Origin: Shewanella insulae
Lineage (GTDB): Bacteria > Pseudomonadota > Gammaproteobacteria > Enterobacterales > Shewanellaceae
Assembly (NCBI RefSeq): GCF_009831655.1
Contig: NZ_WRPA01000006.1
Location: 1-64,000, forward strand
Reading direction: 5' to 3'
DNA length: 64,000 nt
Shown here in pieces: positions 16,667 through 26,258 of this stretch. How positions within the stretch are numbered: position 1 is the first letter of the stretch; each line of letters starts with the position of its first letter. The notes under the pieces were generated by a model that ran no database searches, was not told where the DNA came from, and saw only the letters and a program-made list of their open reading frames with translations. Position numbers and translations under genes: made by a program.

Positions 16667-16689
16667 TTTTATCACAGTCTGTGATAAAA
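16667..16689. promoter_or_regulatory. 23-bp perfect palindrome upstream of fklB
   Basis: TTTTATCACAG (16667-16677) and CTGTGATAAAA (16679-16689) are exact inverted repeats around one T. The right arm overlaps a likely -10 (TAAAAT, 16685-16690). It could be an operator or a terminator for the preceding M48 gene; the T-run precedes rather than follows the stem on the plus strand. Confidence 0.55.
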
Positions 16690-16730
16690 TCCGCCGCGAA
16701 ATTAATTGAATAAATGAGAGTACAATCATT

Positions 16731-17348
16731 ATGTCTGATAAGTTCACCACAATTGAACAGCACGCCAGCTATGGTGTTGGCCGCCAATTAGGCGAGCAAC
16801 TCGCAGCTAACTCATTCGAAGGTCTCGATATTTCAGCTGTTCAGGTTGGTCTGTCAGATGCGTTTGAAGGTAAAGAGAGTGCTGTCTCTATGCAAGAGCT
16901 TCAAACTGCATTCACTGAGATTAGTCAGCGTATTCAAAAGGTTCAGGAAGCTGCTGCTGCGGCAGCCTCTGCAGAAGGCGAAGCCTTCCTAGCTGAAAAC
17001 CAACAGCGTGACGGCGTAGTAACCCTAGAGTCTGGTCTACAATACGAGATCATCACCGAAGGTACAGGCGACAAGCCTAACTATGATTCGACCGTTCGTA
17101 CTCACTATCATGGTACTTTCATCAGCGGTGACGTATTTGACAGCTCAGTTCTACGCGACCAGCCTGCCGAGTTCCCTGTTTCTGGTGTGATCGCCGGTTG
17201 GACCGAGGCACTACAACTGATGCCTGTGGGTTCTAAGTGGAAGCTGTATGTACCGCATCACCTTGCCTACGGCGAGCGTGGCGCAGGTGCCTCAATTCCT
17301 CCTTATTCGGCCCTAGTGTTCGAAGTGGAATTGCTCGACATTCTCTAA
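16731..17348 (+). CDS. fklB: FKBP22-type peptidyl-prolyl cis-trans isomerase
   Basis: 205 residues. The N-terminal dimerisation region (S-Y-G-V-G-R-Q-L-G-E-Q-L) and a long alanine-rich helix (about 70-90) lead to a C-terminal FKBP domain. FKBP motifs: G-L-Q-Y-E-I, V-R-T-H-Y-H-G-T-F-I-S-G-D-V-F-D-S-S, V-I-A-G-W-T-E-A-L, and Y-G-E-R-G-A-G-A-S-I-P-P. No signal peptide, so cytoplasmic like E. coli FklB. It catalyses proline isomerisation in protein folding. A near-perfect terminator follows. Confidence 0.95.
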   Translation: MSDKFTTIEQHASYGVGRQLGEQLAANSFEGLDISAVQVGLSDAFEGKESAVSMQELQTAFTEISQRIQKVQEAAAAAASAEGEAFLAENQQRDGVVTLESGLQYEIITEGTGDKPNYDSTVRTHYHGTFISGDVFDSSVLRDQPAEFPVSGVIAGWTEALQLMPVGSKWKLYVPHHLAYGERGAGASIPPYSALVFEVELLDIL

Positions 17349-17351
17349 TCG

Positions 17352-17384
17352 AAAAAGCCTAAGCGTTTGCTTAGGCTTTTTTTT
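17352..17384 (+). terminator. Rho-independent terminator of fklB
   Basis: GCCTAAGC (17357-17364), loop GTTT, GCTTAGGC (17369-17376), followed by eight T residues and preceded by A residues. Confidence 0.93.
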
Positions 17385-17444
17385 GAAATGATTTGGCGTT
17401 AGCCTTGTGTCCTGTGGAAACCTTCAAGTGTTTAGGAGAATTAG

Positions 17445-18260
17445 ATGACAGAGCAAGTAAGAGTGGCGATAACCGGTGGCAGTGGTCGCATGGGCCGAAC
17501 TCTTATTGAATCGGCAAAACTCAGCAGCAATATCTATCTAGGTGCGGCGGTTGAGCGTGCGGGTTCAACATTAATTGGTGTCGATGCGGGCGAACTCGCC
17601 GGTGTGGGGGCCATGAATGTTGCCATTACTGATTCGCTAGACAACGCCGTCGACGACTTCGACATTCTTATTGACTTTACCTCACCCGAGGCCAGTGTGG
17701 TACATACCGACTGGTGTTCTCGCAACGGTAAGGCGATCGTCATCGGTACCACTGGCTTCAATCATGCCCAGAAAGAGCAGATTGCCGCCTATGGCGAGAC
17801 CACGCCTATCGTGATGGCGCCTAATATGTCTGTGGGCGTCAACCTGATGTGGCGTCTGCTGGAGCTGGCCGCCGAGGTGATGGGCGACTACACAGATATC
17901 GAGATCATCGAAGGGCATCACAGATATAAGAAAGATGCACCGTCCGGCACAGCGCTCAAGATGGGCGAGGTGATTGCCGAGGTCTTGGGTCGTGACCTGG
18001 AGAAATGTGCCGTCTATGGCCGTGAGGGGATCACCGAAGAGCGTAGTCGAGAGACCATAGGCTTCTCTACCATTCGCGCCGGCGACCTGGTGGGTGAGCA
18101 CACGGCTATGTTCGCCGATATCGGTGAGCGTCTGGAGATCACCCATAAGGCCTCGAGTCGTATGACCTTTGCCAACGGTGCCATGCGTGCCGCATTTTGG
18201 CTGGGCGATCAGGGCCCCGGACTATACGACATGCAACAGGTCTTAGGCCTGAAGGATTAG
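17445..18260 (+). CDS. dapB: 4-hydroxy-tetrahydrodipicolinate reductase
   Basis: 271 residues. Lysine/diaminopimelate pathway, NAD(P)H-dependent. N-terminal nucleotide loop G-G-S-G-R-M-G-R; catalytic region [21 protein letters not shown] and A-P-N-M-S-V-G-V-N motifs present. SD AGGAG is placed 6 bases before the ATG. As in related genomes it precedes carAB, but a terminator separates them here. Confidence 0.98.
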   Translation: MTEQVRVAITGGSGRMGRTLIESAKLSSNIYLGAAVERAGSTLIGVDAGELAGVGAMNVAITDSLDNAVDDFDILIDFTSPEASVVHTDWCSRNGKAIVIGTTGFNHAQKEQIAAYGETTPIVMAPNMSVGVNLMWRLLELAAEVMGDYTDIEIIEGHHRYKKDAPSGTALKMGEVIAEVLGRDLEKCAVYGREGITEERSRETIGFSTIRAGDLVGEHTAMFADIGERLEITHKASSRMTFANGAMRAAFWLGDQGPGLYDMQQVLGLKD

Positions 18261-18270
18261 TATTTAAAAA

Positions 18271-18294
18271 AACGCCTATTTGGCGTTTTTTTTT
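18271..18294 (+). terminator. Rho-independent terminator of dapB
   Basis: AACGCC (18271-18276), loop TATTT, GGCGTT (18282-18287), continuing into a long T-tract. Confidence 0.88.
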
Positions 18295-18363
18295 GAAAGA
18301 AAGTACCACTTATCTATAGACGAGTTTCACAATTACCTATAAAATTGTCGGAATTTGTCAAAA

Positions 18364-18381
18364 TTTCGCATTTAAGCGAAA
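18364..18381. promoter_or_regulatory. Palindrome in the carAB upstream region
   Basis: TTTCGC (18364-18369) and GCGAAA (18376-18381) with a 6-base spacer, about 65 bp before the carA start. It could be an operator for the carAB promoter. It does not match the ArgR box. Confidence 0.35.
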
Positions 18382-18446
18382 GTTGGTATTTTAAATATAA
18401 AACAAAACCTTATTATTCAATGGCTTGGCTCTTTTCGGAGGTCGCG

Positions 18447-19592
18447 TTGACAAAGTCTGCCTTACTCGTACTCGAAGATGGAACCGTATTCTCTGGCACT
18501 GCAATTGGTGCCGATGGACTCGCAGTTGGTGAAGTGGTATTTAACACTTCCATGACGGGTTACCAAGAGATCCTGACGGATCCTTCCTATTCTCGTCAAA
18601 TTGTTACTCTAACCTACCCGCACATTGGTAACACTGGTACCAATAGTGAAGATACCGAATCTGATGCTGTACATGCTTGTGGTTTGATCATTCGCGATCT
18701 GCCGCTACTGGCGAGCAACTTCAGAAATCAGCAATCCCTAAGCGATTACCTAAAAAGCAACAATGTTGTAGGCATTGCCGATATCGACACGCGTAAACTA
18801 ACACGTATCCTCAGGGAAAAAGGGGCACAGGCGGGTGCCATCTTAGTGGGTGACATGGATGAAACTAAGGCGCTGGAGGCGGCTAAGGCCTTCCCAGGCT
18901 TGAAAGGCATGGACCTGGCCAAAGAGGTGACCACACAGGAGCAATACCAATGGCGCAGCGGTAGCTGGCGTCTGGTGGGCGGCCTGCCGAGTGACACTCC
19001 TGAGTCAGAACTGAAATACAAAGTCGTAGCCTATGACTACGGCGTTAAGCGCAACATCCTGCGTATGCTGGTCGATCGCGGCTGCGATGTAACCGTAGTA
19101 CCGGCGCAGACCCCAGCAGCTGAAGTACTGGCGATGAATCCCGATGGTATCTTCCTGTCGAACGGCCCTGGCGACCCAGAGCCATGTGACTACGCCATCG
19201 AAGCGATTCAGACTTTCCTTGAGACAGACATTCCACTCTTCGGTATCTGCCTTGGCCATCAGCTATTGGCACTGGCCTCGGGCGCTAAGACGCTGAAGAT
19301 GAAGTTTGGTCACCATGGTGCTAACCATCCGGTCAGCAACCTGGTGCAGGGCAATGTGATGATCACCAGCCAAAACCATGGTTTTGCTGCAGATGAAGCC
19401 AGCCTGCCCGCCAATGTTAAGGTGACCCATAAGTCACTGTTCGACGGCTCGCTACAGGGTATCCATTTGACCGACAAACCAGCGTTCAGTTTCCAGGGTC
19501 ACCCAGAGGCGAGTCCTGGGCCCCATGATGCCGCGCCGCTGTTCGATCACTTTATCGAGTTGATCGAAGAATATCGTCATAACGCTAAGTAG
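18447..19592 (+). CDS. carA: Carbamoyl-phosphate synthase small subunit
   Basis: Glutamine amidotransferase subunit making ammonia for CarB. It starts at TTG 18447, preceded by GGAGG with a 5-base spacer; this gives 381 residues (E. coli 382) beginning [13 protein letters not shown]. The frame reaches back to 18345, but those residues are not family-like. Catalytic Cys268 lies in G-I-C-L-G-H-Q; the His/Glu partners are in [11 protein letters not shown]. carB follows after 20 bp. Confidence 0.97.
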   Translation: MTKSALLVLEDGTVFSGTAIGADGLAVGEVVFNTSMTGYQEILTDPSYSRQIVTLTYPHIGNTGTNSEDTESDAVHACGLIIRDLPLLASNFRNQQSLSDYLKSNNVVGIADIDTRKLTRILREKGAQAGAILVGDMDETKALEAAKAFPGLKGMDLAKEVTTQEQYQWRSGSWRLVGGLPSDTPESELKYKVVAYDYGVKRNILRMLVDRGCDVTVVPAQTPAAEVLAMNPDGIFLSNGPGDPEPCDYAIEAIQTFLETDIPLFGICLGHQLLALASGAKTLKMKFGHHGANHPVSNLVQGNVMITSQNHGFAADEASLPANVKVTHKSLFDGSLQGIHLTDKPAFSFQGHPEASPGPHDAAPLFDHFIELIEEYRHNAK

Positions 19593-19612
19593 TCCGGGAG
19601 AAAGTTACAGCA

Positions 19613-22600
19613 ATGCCAAAACGTACAGACATAAAAAGTATTCTTATCCTGGGTGCTGGCCCTATCGTTATCGGTCAGGCATGTGAGTTTGACTACTCGG
19701 GGGCCCAGGCGTGTAAGGCGCTTCGTGAAGAGGGTTACCGGGTCATTCTGGTGAACTCTAATCCAGCGACCATCATGACAGATCCAGAGATGGCCGATGC
19801 CACCTATATCGAGCCGATTCATTGGGAAGTGGTACGTAACATCATCGCCAAGGAACGTCCCGACGCGATTCTGCCGACCATGGGCGGCCAGACTGCACTG
19901 AACTGTGCCCTGCGCCTCGAGTCGGAAGGCGTGCTGGCCGAGTTTAACGTCGACATGATTGGTGCCACCGCCGATGCTATCGACAAGGCCGAAGATCGTA
20001 GCCGTTTCGATGAGGCGATGAAGAAGATTGGCCTCGAGTGTCCTCGTGCCGGTATTGCCCGCAGCATGGAAGATGCCTATGAGGTACTCGAGCAGGTTGG
20101 CTTCCCTTGTATTATCCGTCCATCATTCACCATGGGTGGCTCGGGCGGTGGTATCGCCTACAACAAGGAGGAGTTCGAGGAGATCTGTTCTCAGGGTCTC
20201 GAACTGTCACCAACCAACGAACTGCTGATCGATGAGTCGCTCATCGGTTGGAAAGAATATGAGATGGAAGTGGTTCGTGACCGCAACGATAACAGCATTA
20301 TCGTCTGCTCTATCGAAAACTTCGATCCTATGGGTGTGCACACAGGCGACTCTATCACTGTCGCGCCCGCGCAGACCCTGACAGACAAAGAATATCAGCT
20401 GATGCGTAATGCATCCTTGGCGGTACTGCGCGAGATCGGCGTAGAAACCGGCGGCTCGAACGTTCAGTTTGGTATCAACCCGAAAGATGGCCGCATGGTG
20501 ATCATCGAGATGAACCCGCGTGTATCGCGTTCATCGGCACTGGCCTCTAAGGCGACAGGTTTCCCTATCGCCAAGATTGCCGCCAAGCTGGCGGTGGGTT
20601 TCACCCTGGATGAGCTGAGCAACGATATCACAGGTGGCGCAACACCAGCTTCATTCGAGCCTGCCATCGACTATGTGGTCACTAAGGTGCCACGCTTCAA
20701 CTTCGAGAAGTTTGCCGGTTCAAATGACCGCCTGACCACTCAGATGAAGTCTGTGGGCGAGGTGATGGCTATCGGTCGTACCTTCCAGGAGTCGCTGCAG
20801 AAAGCGCTACGAGGCCTGGAAGTGGGCGTCAATGGTCTCGACTCTATCGTCGATGTGGAAGATAACGATGCCCTGTCGCGTATCCGCCACGAGTTGAAAG
20901 AGCCGGGTGCCGATCGTATCTGGTATATCGCCGATGCCTTCCGCGCCGGCCTGAGCCTGGACGCCATCTTCAAGCTGACCAATATCGACCCTTGGTTCCT
21001 GGTGCAGATCGAAGAGCTGCTGACCCTCGAAGGTCAGGTAAAAGAAGCCGGCATGTCTAGCATGGATAAGGACTTCCTTTACAAGCTTAAGCGCAAAGGC
21101 TTCTCCGATGCGCGTCTGGCTGCCCTGATGGGGGTTAGCGAGTCTGAGATGCGTAAGCTGCGCTATCGTCACGAAGTGTACCCTGTGTACAAGCGCGTCG
21201 ATACCTGCGCCGCCGAGTTCTCGACCGACACCGCCTACATGTACTCGACCTATGAAGAAGAGTGTGAGGCTAATCCCTCTAACCGCGACAAGATCATGGT
21301 GCTGGGTGGTGGTCCTAACCGTATCGGCCAGGGTATCGAATTCGATTACTGCTGTGTGCATGCGGCGCTGGCGCTGCGTGAAGACGGTTATGAGACCATC
21401 ATGGTTAACTGTAACCCAGAGACAGTATCTACCGACTATGATACCTCTGACCGCCTGTACTTCGAGTCTGTGACCCTGGAAGATGTGTTGGAGATCGTCC
21501 GTATCGAGCAGCCTAAAGGGGTTATCGTGCAGTACGGTGGTCAGACGCCGCTGAAACTGGCTCGCGACCTCGAGGCCGCCGGTGTGCCTATTATAGGTAC
21601 CAGTCCGGATGCGATCGACCGCGCCGAAGACCGTGAGCGTTTCCAGCAGGCGATTCAACGCCTTGAGATGAAGCAGCCGGAAAACGATACCGTTACTACG
21701 GTAGAAGGCGCAGTGATCGCCGCCGAGCGTATCGGCTACCCGCTTGTGGTGCGTCCATCTTACGTGTTGGGTGGCCGCGCCATGGAGATCGTCTACGACG
21801 AGCAAGACCTGCGTCGTTACTTCAACGAAGCCGTGAGCGTTTCTAATGCCTCGCCAGTCCTGCTGGACCGCTTCCTCGATAACGCCACCGAGGTGGATAT
21901 CGACGCGGTATGTGACGGCACAACTGTTGTGGTTGGCGCCATCATGGAGCATATCGAGCAGGCGGGTGTTCACTCGGGCGACTCGGGCTGCTCTCTGCCA
22001 CCATACACCCTGAGCCAGGAGATCCAGGATCAGATGCGCGAGCAGGTGCGTAAGCTGGCGATGGAACTTGGGGTTGTGGGTCTGATGAACGTGCAGTTTG
22101 CGGTTCAAGATAACACCATCTACATGATCGAGGTTAACCCGCGTGCGGCTCGTACCGTGCCATTCGTCTCTAAGGCGACGGGTGTACCGCTGGCGAAGAT
22201 CGCAGCGCGCGTCATGGCCGGTCAGACGCTGGAAGAGCAGGGCTTTACCAAAGAGGTGATCCCACCCTTCTACTCGGTGAAAGAAGTGGTGCTGCCGTTT
22301 AACAAGTTCCCGGGTGTTGACCCGCTACTCGGCCCCGAGATGCGCTCTACCGGTGAGGTCATGGGCGTTGGCGCCACCTTCGCCGAGGCGTATGCCAAGG
22401 CAGAGCTAGGAGCAACCTCTGAGGTGCCTAAGTCGGGCCGAGCGCTGCTCTCTGTGCGTAACAGCGACAAGAAGCGTGTTGCCGATCTGGCTGCCAAGCT
22501 GATTGAGCTGGGCTACGAGATCGATGCCACTCACGGTACAGCAGTGGTACTGGGCGAGGCGGGTATCAACCCTCGTCTGGTGAACAAGGTACACGAAGGT

Positions 22601-22834
22601 CGTCCACACATTCTTGACCGCATCAAGAATGATGAGTACACCTACATAGTGAACACCACCGAAGGTCGCCAGGCGATCGAAGACTCGCGTCAGCTGCGTC
22701 GTGGTGCCCTACGCTATAAGGTGAACTACACTACTACCTTGAACGCCGCCTTCGCGACCTGTATGGCACATTCTGCAGATAGTCGTACCAATGTGACCTC
22801 GGTGCAGGAGCTGCATCAGCGCATTAAAGGCTAA
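19613..22834 (+). CDS. carB: Carbamoyl-phosphate synthase large subunit
   Basis: 1073 residues, identical in length to E. coli CarB. Two homologous ATP-grasp halves: the first begins [20 protein letters not shown], the second [15 protein letters not shown] near 560. The C-terminal allosteric (MGS) domain runs from about 935. It makes carbamoyl phosphate for pyrimidines and arginine using ammonia from CarA. Co-transcribed with carA and terminated just after the stop. Confidence 0.99.
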   Translation: MPKRTDIKSILILGAGPIVIGQACEFDYSGAQACKALREEGYRVILVNSNPATIMTDPEMADATYIEPIHWEVVRNIIAKERPDAILPTMGGQTALNCALRLESEGVLAEFNVDMIGATADAIDKAEDRSRFDEAMKKIGLECPRAGIARSMEDAYEVLEQVGFPCIIRPSFTMGGSGGGIAYNKEEFEEICSQGLELSPTNELLIDESLIGWKEYEMEVVRDRNDNSIIVCSIENFDPMGVHTGDSITVAPAQTLTDKEYQLMRNASLAVLREIGVETGGSNVQFGINPKDGRMVIIEMNPRVSRSSALASKATGFPIAKIAAKLAVGFTLDELSNDITGGATPASFEPAIDYVVTKVPRFNFEKFAGSNDRLTTQMKSVGEVMAIGRTFQESLQKALRGLEVGVNGLDSIVDVEDNDALSRIRHELKEPGADRIWYIADAFRAGLSLDAIFKLTNIDPWFLVQIEELLTLEGQVKEAGMSSMDKDFLYKLKRKGFSDARLAALMGVSESEMRKLRYRHEVYPVYKRVDTCAAEFSTDTAYMYSTYEEECEANPSNRDKIMVLGGGPNRIGQGIEFDYCCVHAALALREDGYETIMVNCNPETVSTDYDTSDRLYFESVTLEDVLEIVRIEQPKGVIVQYGGQTPLKLARDLEAAGVPIIGTSPDAIDRAEDRERFQQAIQRLEMKQPENDTVTTVEGAVIAAERIGYPLVVRPSYVLGGRAMEIVYDEQDLRRYFNEAVSVSNASPVLLDRFLDNATEVDIDAVCDGTTVVVGAIMEHIEQAGVHSGDSGCSLPPYTLSQEIQDQMREQVRKLAMELGVVGLMNVQFAVQDNTIYMIEVNPRAARTVPFVSKATGVPLAKIAARVMAGQTLEEQGFTKEVIPPFYSVKEVVLPFNKFPGVDPLLGPEMRSTGEVMGVGATFAEAYAKAELGATSEVPKSGRALLSVRNSDKKRVADLAAKLIELGYEIDATHGTAVVLGEAGINPRLVNKVHEGRPHILDRIKNDEYTYIVNTTEGRQAIEDSRQLRRGALRYKVNYTTTLNAAFATCMAHSADSRTNVTSVQELHQRIKG

Positions 22835-22850
22835 GGGGTAACCCTTGCTA

Positions 22851-22875
22851 AAAGGCCGCGCAAGCGGCCTTTTTT
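22851..22875 (+). terminator. Rho-independent terminator of carAB
   Basis: GGCCGC (22854-22859), loop GCAA, GCGGCC (22864-22869), then six T residues. Confidence 0.92.
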
Positions 22876-23050
22876 ATGTAGATTTTAAGGTAAGAGATAT
22901 TTGCAGGGGTAACCTTGACGGCGAGTTTTGCAGAGCTTTAGCTGGCGTTGGAACACACAGTTCTGAGGGCGCGCTAACAAACTCTTGGGGATCCGATAGC
23001 TTCTCCCGCCATCAGGGTATAGAATAGACGGATTCCAAGCGTTCTTTATT

Positions 23051-23098
23051 CCTAGTCAGTGGCCCAAGTGGTCAGGCTGACTAGGTTGCTTTTGTTTT
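23051..23098 (+). promoter_or_regulatory. Terminator-like hairpin in the greA leader
   Basis: CCTAGTCAG (23051-23059) pairs perfectly with CTGACTAGG (23077-23085), followed by a T-rich tract (23086-23098) and then the greA SD GAGGAG. E. coli greA has a comparable leader terminator that releases small GraL RNAs; a similar attenuator is inferred here. Confidence 0.55.
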
Positions 23099-23116
23099 GA
23101 GGAGACGAGTGTTCCT

Positions 23117-23593
23117 ATGAATAAGGTTCCAATGACAGTTGTTGGTGCAAATCAACTGCGTGAAGAGTTAGATTTTTTGAAGTTTGAGAAGCGTCCAAAA
23201 ATTGCCGAGGCCATTGGGGTTGCACGAGAACTGGGCGATCTGAAAGAGAACGCCGAATACCATGCTGCCCGCGAAGAGCAGGGACTGGTTGAGGCACGTG
23301 TACGTGATATCGAAGGTAAGCTGTCTCATGCACAGATCATCGACGTGTCCAAGATGGATAACACGGGGCGTGTTATTTTCGGTACCACAGTAACCATCTT
23401 GAATTTGGATACCGAAGAGGAATTTACCTATCGTATCGTGGGTGAAGATGAGGCCGACATTAAGGCGAATCTGATCTCTGTTACCTCGCCGATCGCTCGC
23501 GGCCTGGTGGGTAAATCGGAAGGGGACGAAGTCTCTATTCAGACGCCAGGTGGCATGACAGATTATGAGATCACCCTAGTAGAGTATATCTAA
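23117..23593 (+). CDS. greA: Transcription elongation factor GreA
   Basis: 158 residues, as in E. coli. Binds the RNA polymerase secondary channel and stimulates cleavage of backtracked transcripts. The N-terminal coiled-coil has the tip acidic residues in [17 protein letters not shown]; the C-terminal globular domain includes [16 protein letters not shown] lies somewhat far (about 12 bases) from the ATG. Own leader and terminator. Confidence 0.98.
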   Translation: MNKVPMTVVGANQLREELDFLKFEKRPKIAEAIGVARELGDLKENAEYHAAREEQGLVEARVRDIEGKLSHAQIIDVSKMDNTGRVIFGTTVTILNLDTEEEFTYRIVGEDEADIKANLISVTSPIARGLVGKSEGDEVSIQTPGGMTDYEITLVEYI

Positions 23594-23620
23594 TCTGATT
23601 TACGCTCGATTCATGCCCAC

Positions 23621-23650
23621 AAAAAAGCCGCTATCACTAGCGGCTTTTTT
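23621..23650 (+). terminator. Rho-independent terminator of greA
   Basis: GCCGCTA (23627-23633), loop TCAC, TAGCGGC (23638-23644), T6 after and A6 before, so it would work in both directions. Confidence 0.92.
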
Positions 23651-23733
23651 GTGATTCAAACTGCCATGATGGACAAAGTTTAATTTGCCCGTCAGGGCTT
23701 GAAAAACTAGCATCCGCCCAAATATCCCTGTTT

Positions 23734-24300
23734 ATGGATAACACCTTGCTGAGAATCATGCGCCTCTTTACCCTGCTGATCGCCATAGGTCTGCTGGGCA
23801 ATGTGTATTCCGGGATTGCCATTGATGCAACCTGGAAGGCGTTTGAGCAAGCCTTACCCGAGCTCAGTCAGCAAGATGCAGGCAAAGAGCCGTCTTCTGC
23901 AGTATTGTCAGCGCCTCTTGGTCAAGCGCCCCAATCCCAGGAGTCCCTGCATCATAAGCTTGGCAAGCATGATGCTGCCGACAGAGAAAAGGTGGATGGC
24001 AAGGTTTCCCTGTCTCACTTATCCAAGTTGCTGCGCTCCGAGCAGGGGGACCAACTCTATTCGGCGCCTGGAGCCAGCCAGCGCTGCCTCAGCACGGCTG
24101 CTCCGCACGATGTGGCCGAGCCGCCCTATGAATTGGCGTTTGAAATCCCTATGCCACCGGCGCCTGTGCTCAGCATAGGTTTCGCCGAGCAATTGCCTAT
24201 TGAGCAGTATTGGACCTTAAAGCACCCAGGGGCTGGTTTGCGCCTTGGGGGCTGGAAAGACGCCAACCTCCGCTATCGCTTCAGTCAGCAAGCCGCCTGA
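23734..24300 (+). CDS. Unrecognised membrane-anchored protein upstream of secDF
   Basis: 188 residues, family not recognised. One N-terminal hydrophobic segment (about residues 7-30) would anchor it in the inner membrane or act as an uncleaved signal. The rest is polar, rich in Ser, Pro, Gln and Ala with low-complexity stretches, and ends R-Y-R-F-S-Q-Q-A-A. Only one cysteine is seen, in S-Q-R-C-L. It lies 118 bp upstream of secD on the same strand with no clear terminator between, so it may share their transcript and assist this SecDF; that is only a guess from position. Confidence 0.6.
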   Translation: MDNTLLRIMRLFTLLIAIGLLGNVYSGIAIDATWKAFEQALPELSQQDAGKEPSSAVLSAPLGQAPQSQESLHHKLGKHDAADREKVDGKVSLSHLSKLLRSEQGDQLYSAPGASQRCLSTAAPHDVAEPPYELAFEIPMPPAPVLSIGFAEQLPIEQYWTLKHPGAGLRLGGWKDANLRYRFSQQAA

Positions 24301-24382
24301 CGCTCTCTCCCGGGCTTTTCTGTCCGGGTTTCACTTCATCTGTTGTCAGTCACTCCTTCATTGGATGGCTGCGAGTGTGATG

Positions 24383-24398
24383 TGTGGCTTAAGCCACA
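24383..24398. promoter_or_regulatory. 16-bp perfect palindrome before secD
   Basis: TGTGGCTTAAGCCACA lies 20 bases upstream of the secD start. It could be an operator for a dimeric repressor, or a small RNA hairpin near the ribosome-binding site. Confidence 0.45.
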
Positions 24399-24418
24399 GT
24401 CGAAAAGAGAGCATAAAT

Positions 24419-26254
24419 ATGATAACTGACTCATTATTAAAGAGTAATGGCCGCGGGCGCCAGCCTAAAAAACTGCTTAATCACTACAGCGCCTGGAAAT
24501 ATCTGGTACTGGTAGTCACCCTGGTAATGATGGCGCTGAGCGCCTTGCCGACCTGGTATGGTGAAGATGCCGCGGTGCAGATTTCCCCCAAGGCCGGACT
24601 GGACTTATCTCCGACCCAGATAGTTTCTGAACTGGCCAAGGCCGATATCCAAGTCAAGCGCCTGGACAGCAAAGATCAGCAAACCCTGATTATTCTCAAT
24701 GACGAAGGCCAACAGACTTTGGCCAAATCCTTGTTGGCCGGTCGTGCCAAAGATCCCGCTGAACTCACTCTGGCTTTGAGCCCGGCGGCGCCCGAGTGGT
24801 TGCTCGACATGGGGTTTGAACCCATTAAGTTGGGGCTGGATCTTCGTGGCGGGGTGCAATTCTTGTTGGATGTGGATATCACCCCTGTGTATCAAACCCA
24901 GGGAAGTTCACTGGCCGACGCCCTGCGTGCCTTTGCCAGAGAGCAGGGGATCCGAGGCTTGAGTGTGCGTCAGGGCGCTGAAGAGCAACTGACAGTGGTT
25001 ATGCCCGAGACGGCTCGCGCCGGGGTGCGGCTGTTTATGGCCAGGCAATACCCACTCTGGCTGGTGAGCAGCAATAACAGTCAGCTCAAGTTGGCGCTGA
25101 CTGAGGCCGAGAAAATCAACCTGCGTAACCTGACGGTGCAGCAAAACCTGCAGATCATGCGTACCCGTATCGAAGAGTTGGGGATCACCGAAGCGCTGGT
25201 GCAGCGTCAGGGCGAGAGCCGCATCCGTATCGAGCTGCCCGGTGTGCAAGACCCGGCAGCCGCTAAGAGTGTGATAGGGGCGACCGCGACTCTGGCCTTC
25301 TATGAAGTCAAGGACAGTGCCACCGGCGCCATCTTGATTAAAGACAAGTCCGGTAATTCTGTGCCCGTGGCACGCAAACCTGTGCTGACCGGCGAGCATA
25401 TTGTCGATGCCCGTGCCAGCATAGGTGAAATGGGCACTGCCGAGGTCAATATTGCCCTAGACAGTGAAGGCGGCCGCCGTATGACCGACTTCTCCCGGGG
25501 TCATATCGGCAAACCTATGGCCACTGCATACAGTGAGTACAGCCGCGATGCCAACGGCAAGGCAGTACAAAGCAATGAAATTATCAGTGTCGCCACCATT
25601 CAGTCTGTGCTGCCGGAGCGTTTTCGGATAACCGGCGCCGGTAGTTATCAGGATGCGCAGCAACTGGCGCTTTTGCTGCGGGCCGGTTCTATGACTGCGC
25701 CTGTCACCATAGTTGAAGAGCGTACGATAGGCCCGACGCTGGGGGCTGAGAATATTCACAACGGCTTTGCCGCCCTGGCGCTCGGCATGGGGATCACCCT
25801 GGTGTTTATGGCGCTCTGGTATCGCAGGCTGGGCTGGGTCGCCAACCTGGCATTGCTGGCTAACATGGTGTTGCTGTTTGGCTTGCTGGCCCTGATCCCC
25901 GGCGCGGTATTGACTCTCCCCGGGATTGCCGGTTTGGTGCTGACTGTGGGGATGGCGGTGGATACCAATGTACTGATTTTCGAGCGGATCCGCGACAAGC
26001 TTCGTGAAGGGCGAGCATTGGCTCACGCCATTGATAAGGGCTTTGACAGCGCCTTCTCCACCATTTTCGATGCCAACTTCACCACTATGATCACTGCTGT
26101 AGTGCTCTACGCCATAGGTAATGGTCCTATTCAGGGGTTTGCGCTGACGCTGGGGTTGGGGTTGTTGACCAGTATGTTCAGCGGGATTTTTGCCTCAAGG
26201 GCGATTATCAATCTGGTTTATGGCAAGAACTTCAGCCGCGACGTGAGGGTTTAA
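24419..26254 (+). CDS. secD: Protein translocase subunit SecD (accessory copy)
   Basis: 611 residues with start at ATG 24419 (E. coli SecD 615); the open frame extends back to 24245 but those residues are unlike SecD. Inner-membrane RND-type protein that pulls exported proteins using the proton gradient. One N-terminal membrane segment, a large periplasmic P1 domain containing L-G-L-D-L-R-G-G, and five C-terminal membrane segments. The conserved Asp515 is in V-D-T-N-V-L-I-F-E-R-I-R. The usual partners yajC, tgt and queA are absent, so this is probably a paralogue of a main yajC-secDF locus elsewhere. SD is weak (AAGAGAG). Confidence 0.93.
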   Translation: MITDSLLKSNGRGRQPKKLLNHYSAWKYLVLVVTLVMMALSALPTWYGEDAAVQISPKAGLDLSPTQIVSELAKADIQVKRLDSKDQQTLIILNDEGQQTLAKSLLAGRAKDPAELTLALSPAAPEWLLDMGFEPIKLGLDLRGGVQFLLDVDITPVYQTQGSSLADALRAFAREQGIRGLSVRQGAEEQLTVVMPETARAGVRLFMARQYPLWLVSSNNSQLKLALTEAEKINLRNLTVQQNLQIMRTRIEELGITEALVQRQGESRIRIELPGVQDPAAAKSVIGATATLAFYEVKDSATGAILIKDKSGNSVPVARKPVLTGEHIVDARASIGEMGTAEVNIALDSEGGRRMTDFSRGHIGKPMATAYSEYSRDANGKAVQSNEIISVATIQSVLPERFRITGAGSYQDAQQLALLLRAGSMTAPVTIVEERTIGPTLGAENIHNGFAALALGMGITLVFMALWYRRLGWVANLALLANMVLLFGLLALIPGAVLTLPGIAGLVLTVGMAVDTNVLIFERIRDKLREGRALAHAIDKGFDSAFSTIFDANFTTMITAVVLYAIGNGPIQGFALTLGLGLLTSMFSGIFASRAIINLVYGKNFSRDVRV

Positions 26255-26258
26255 TATT

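Noticed and set aside
18345..18446. Extended N-terminus of CarA
   Set aside because: The extra 34 residues are unlike CarA, and GGAGG sits just before the TTG at 18447, giving the normal protein length.
20807..22108. 433-codon antisense ORF in carB
   Set aside because: A shadow frame created by the codon bias of carB; composition is His/Gln/Thr-rich as is usual for such antisense frames.
22845..23027. 60-codon ORF after carB
   Set aside because: It starts inside the carAB terminator, has no SD and the product looks random; it occupies the greA leader.
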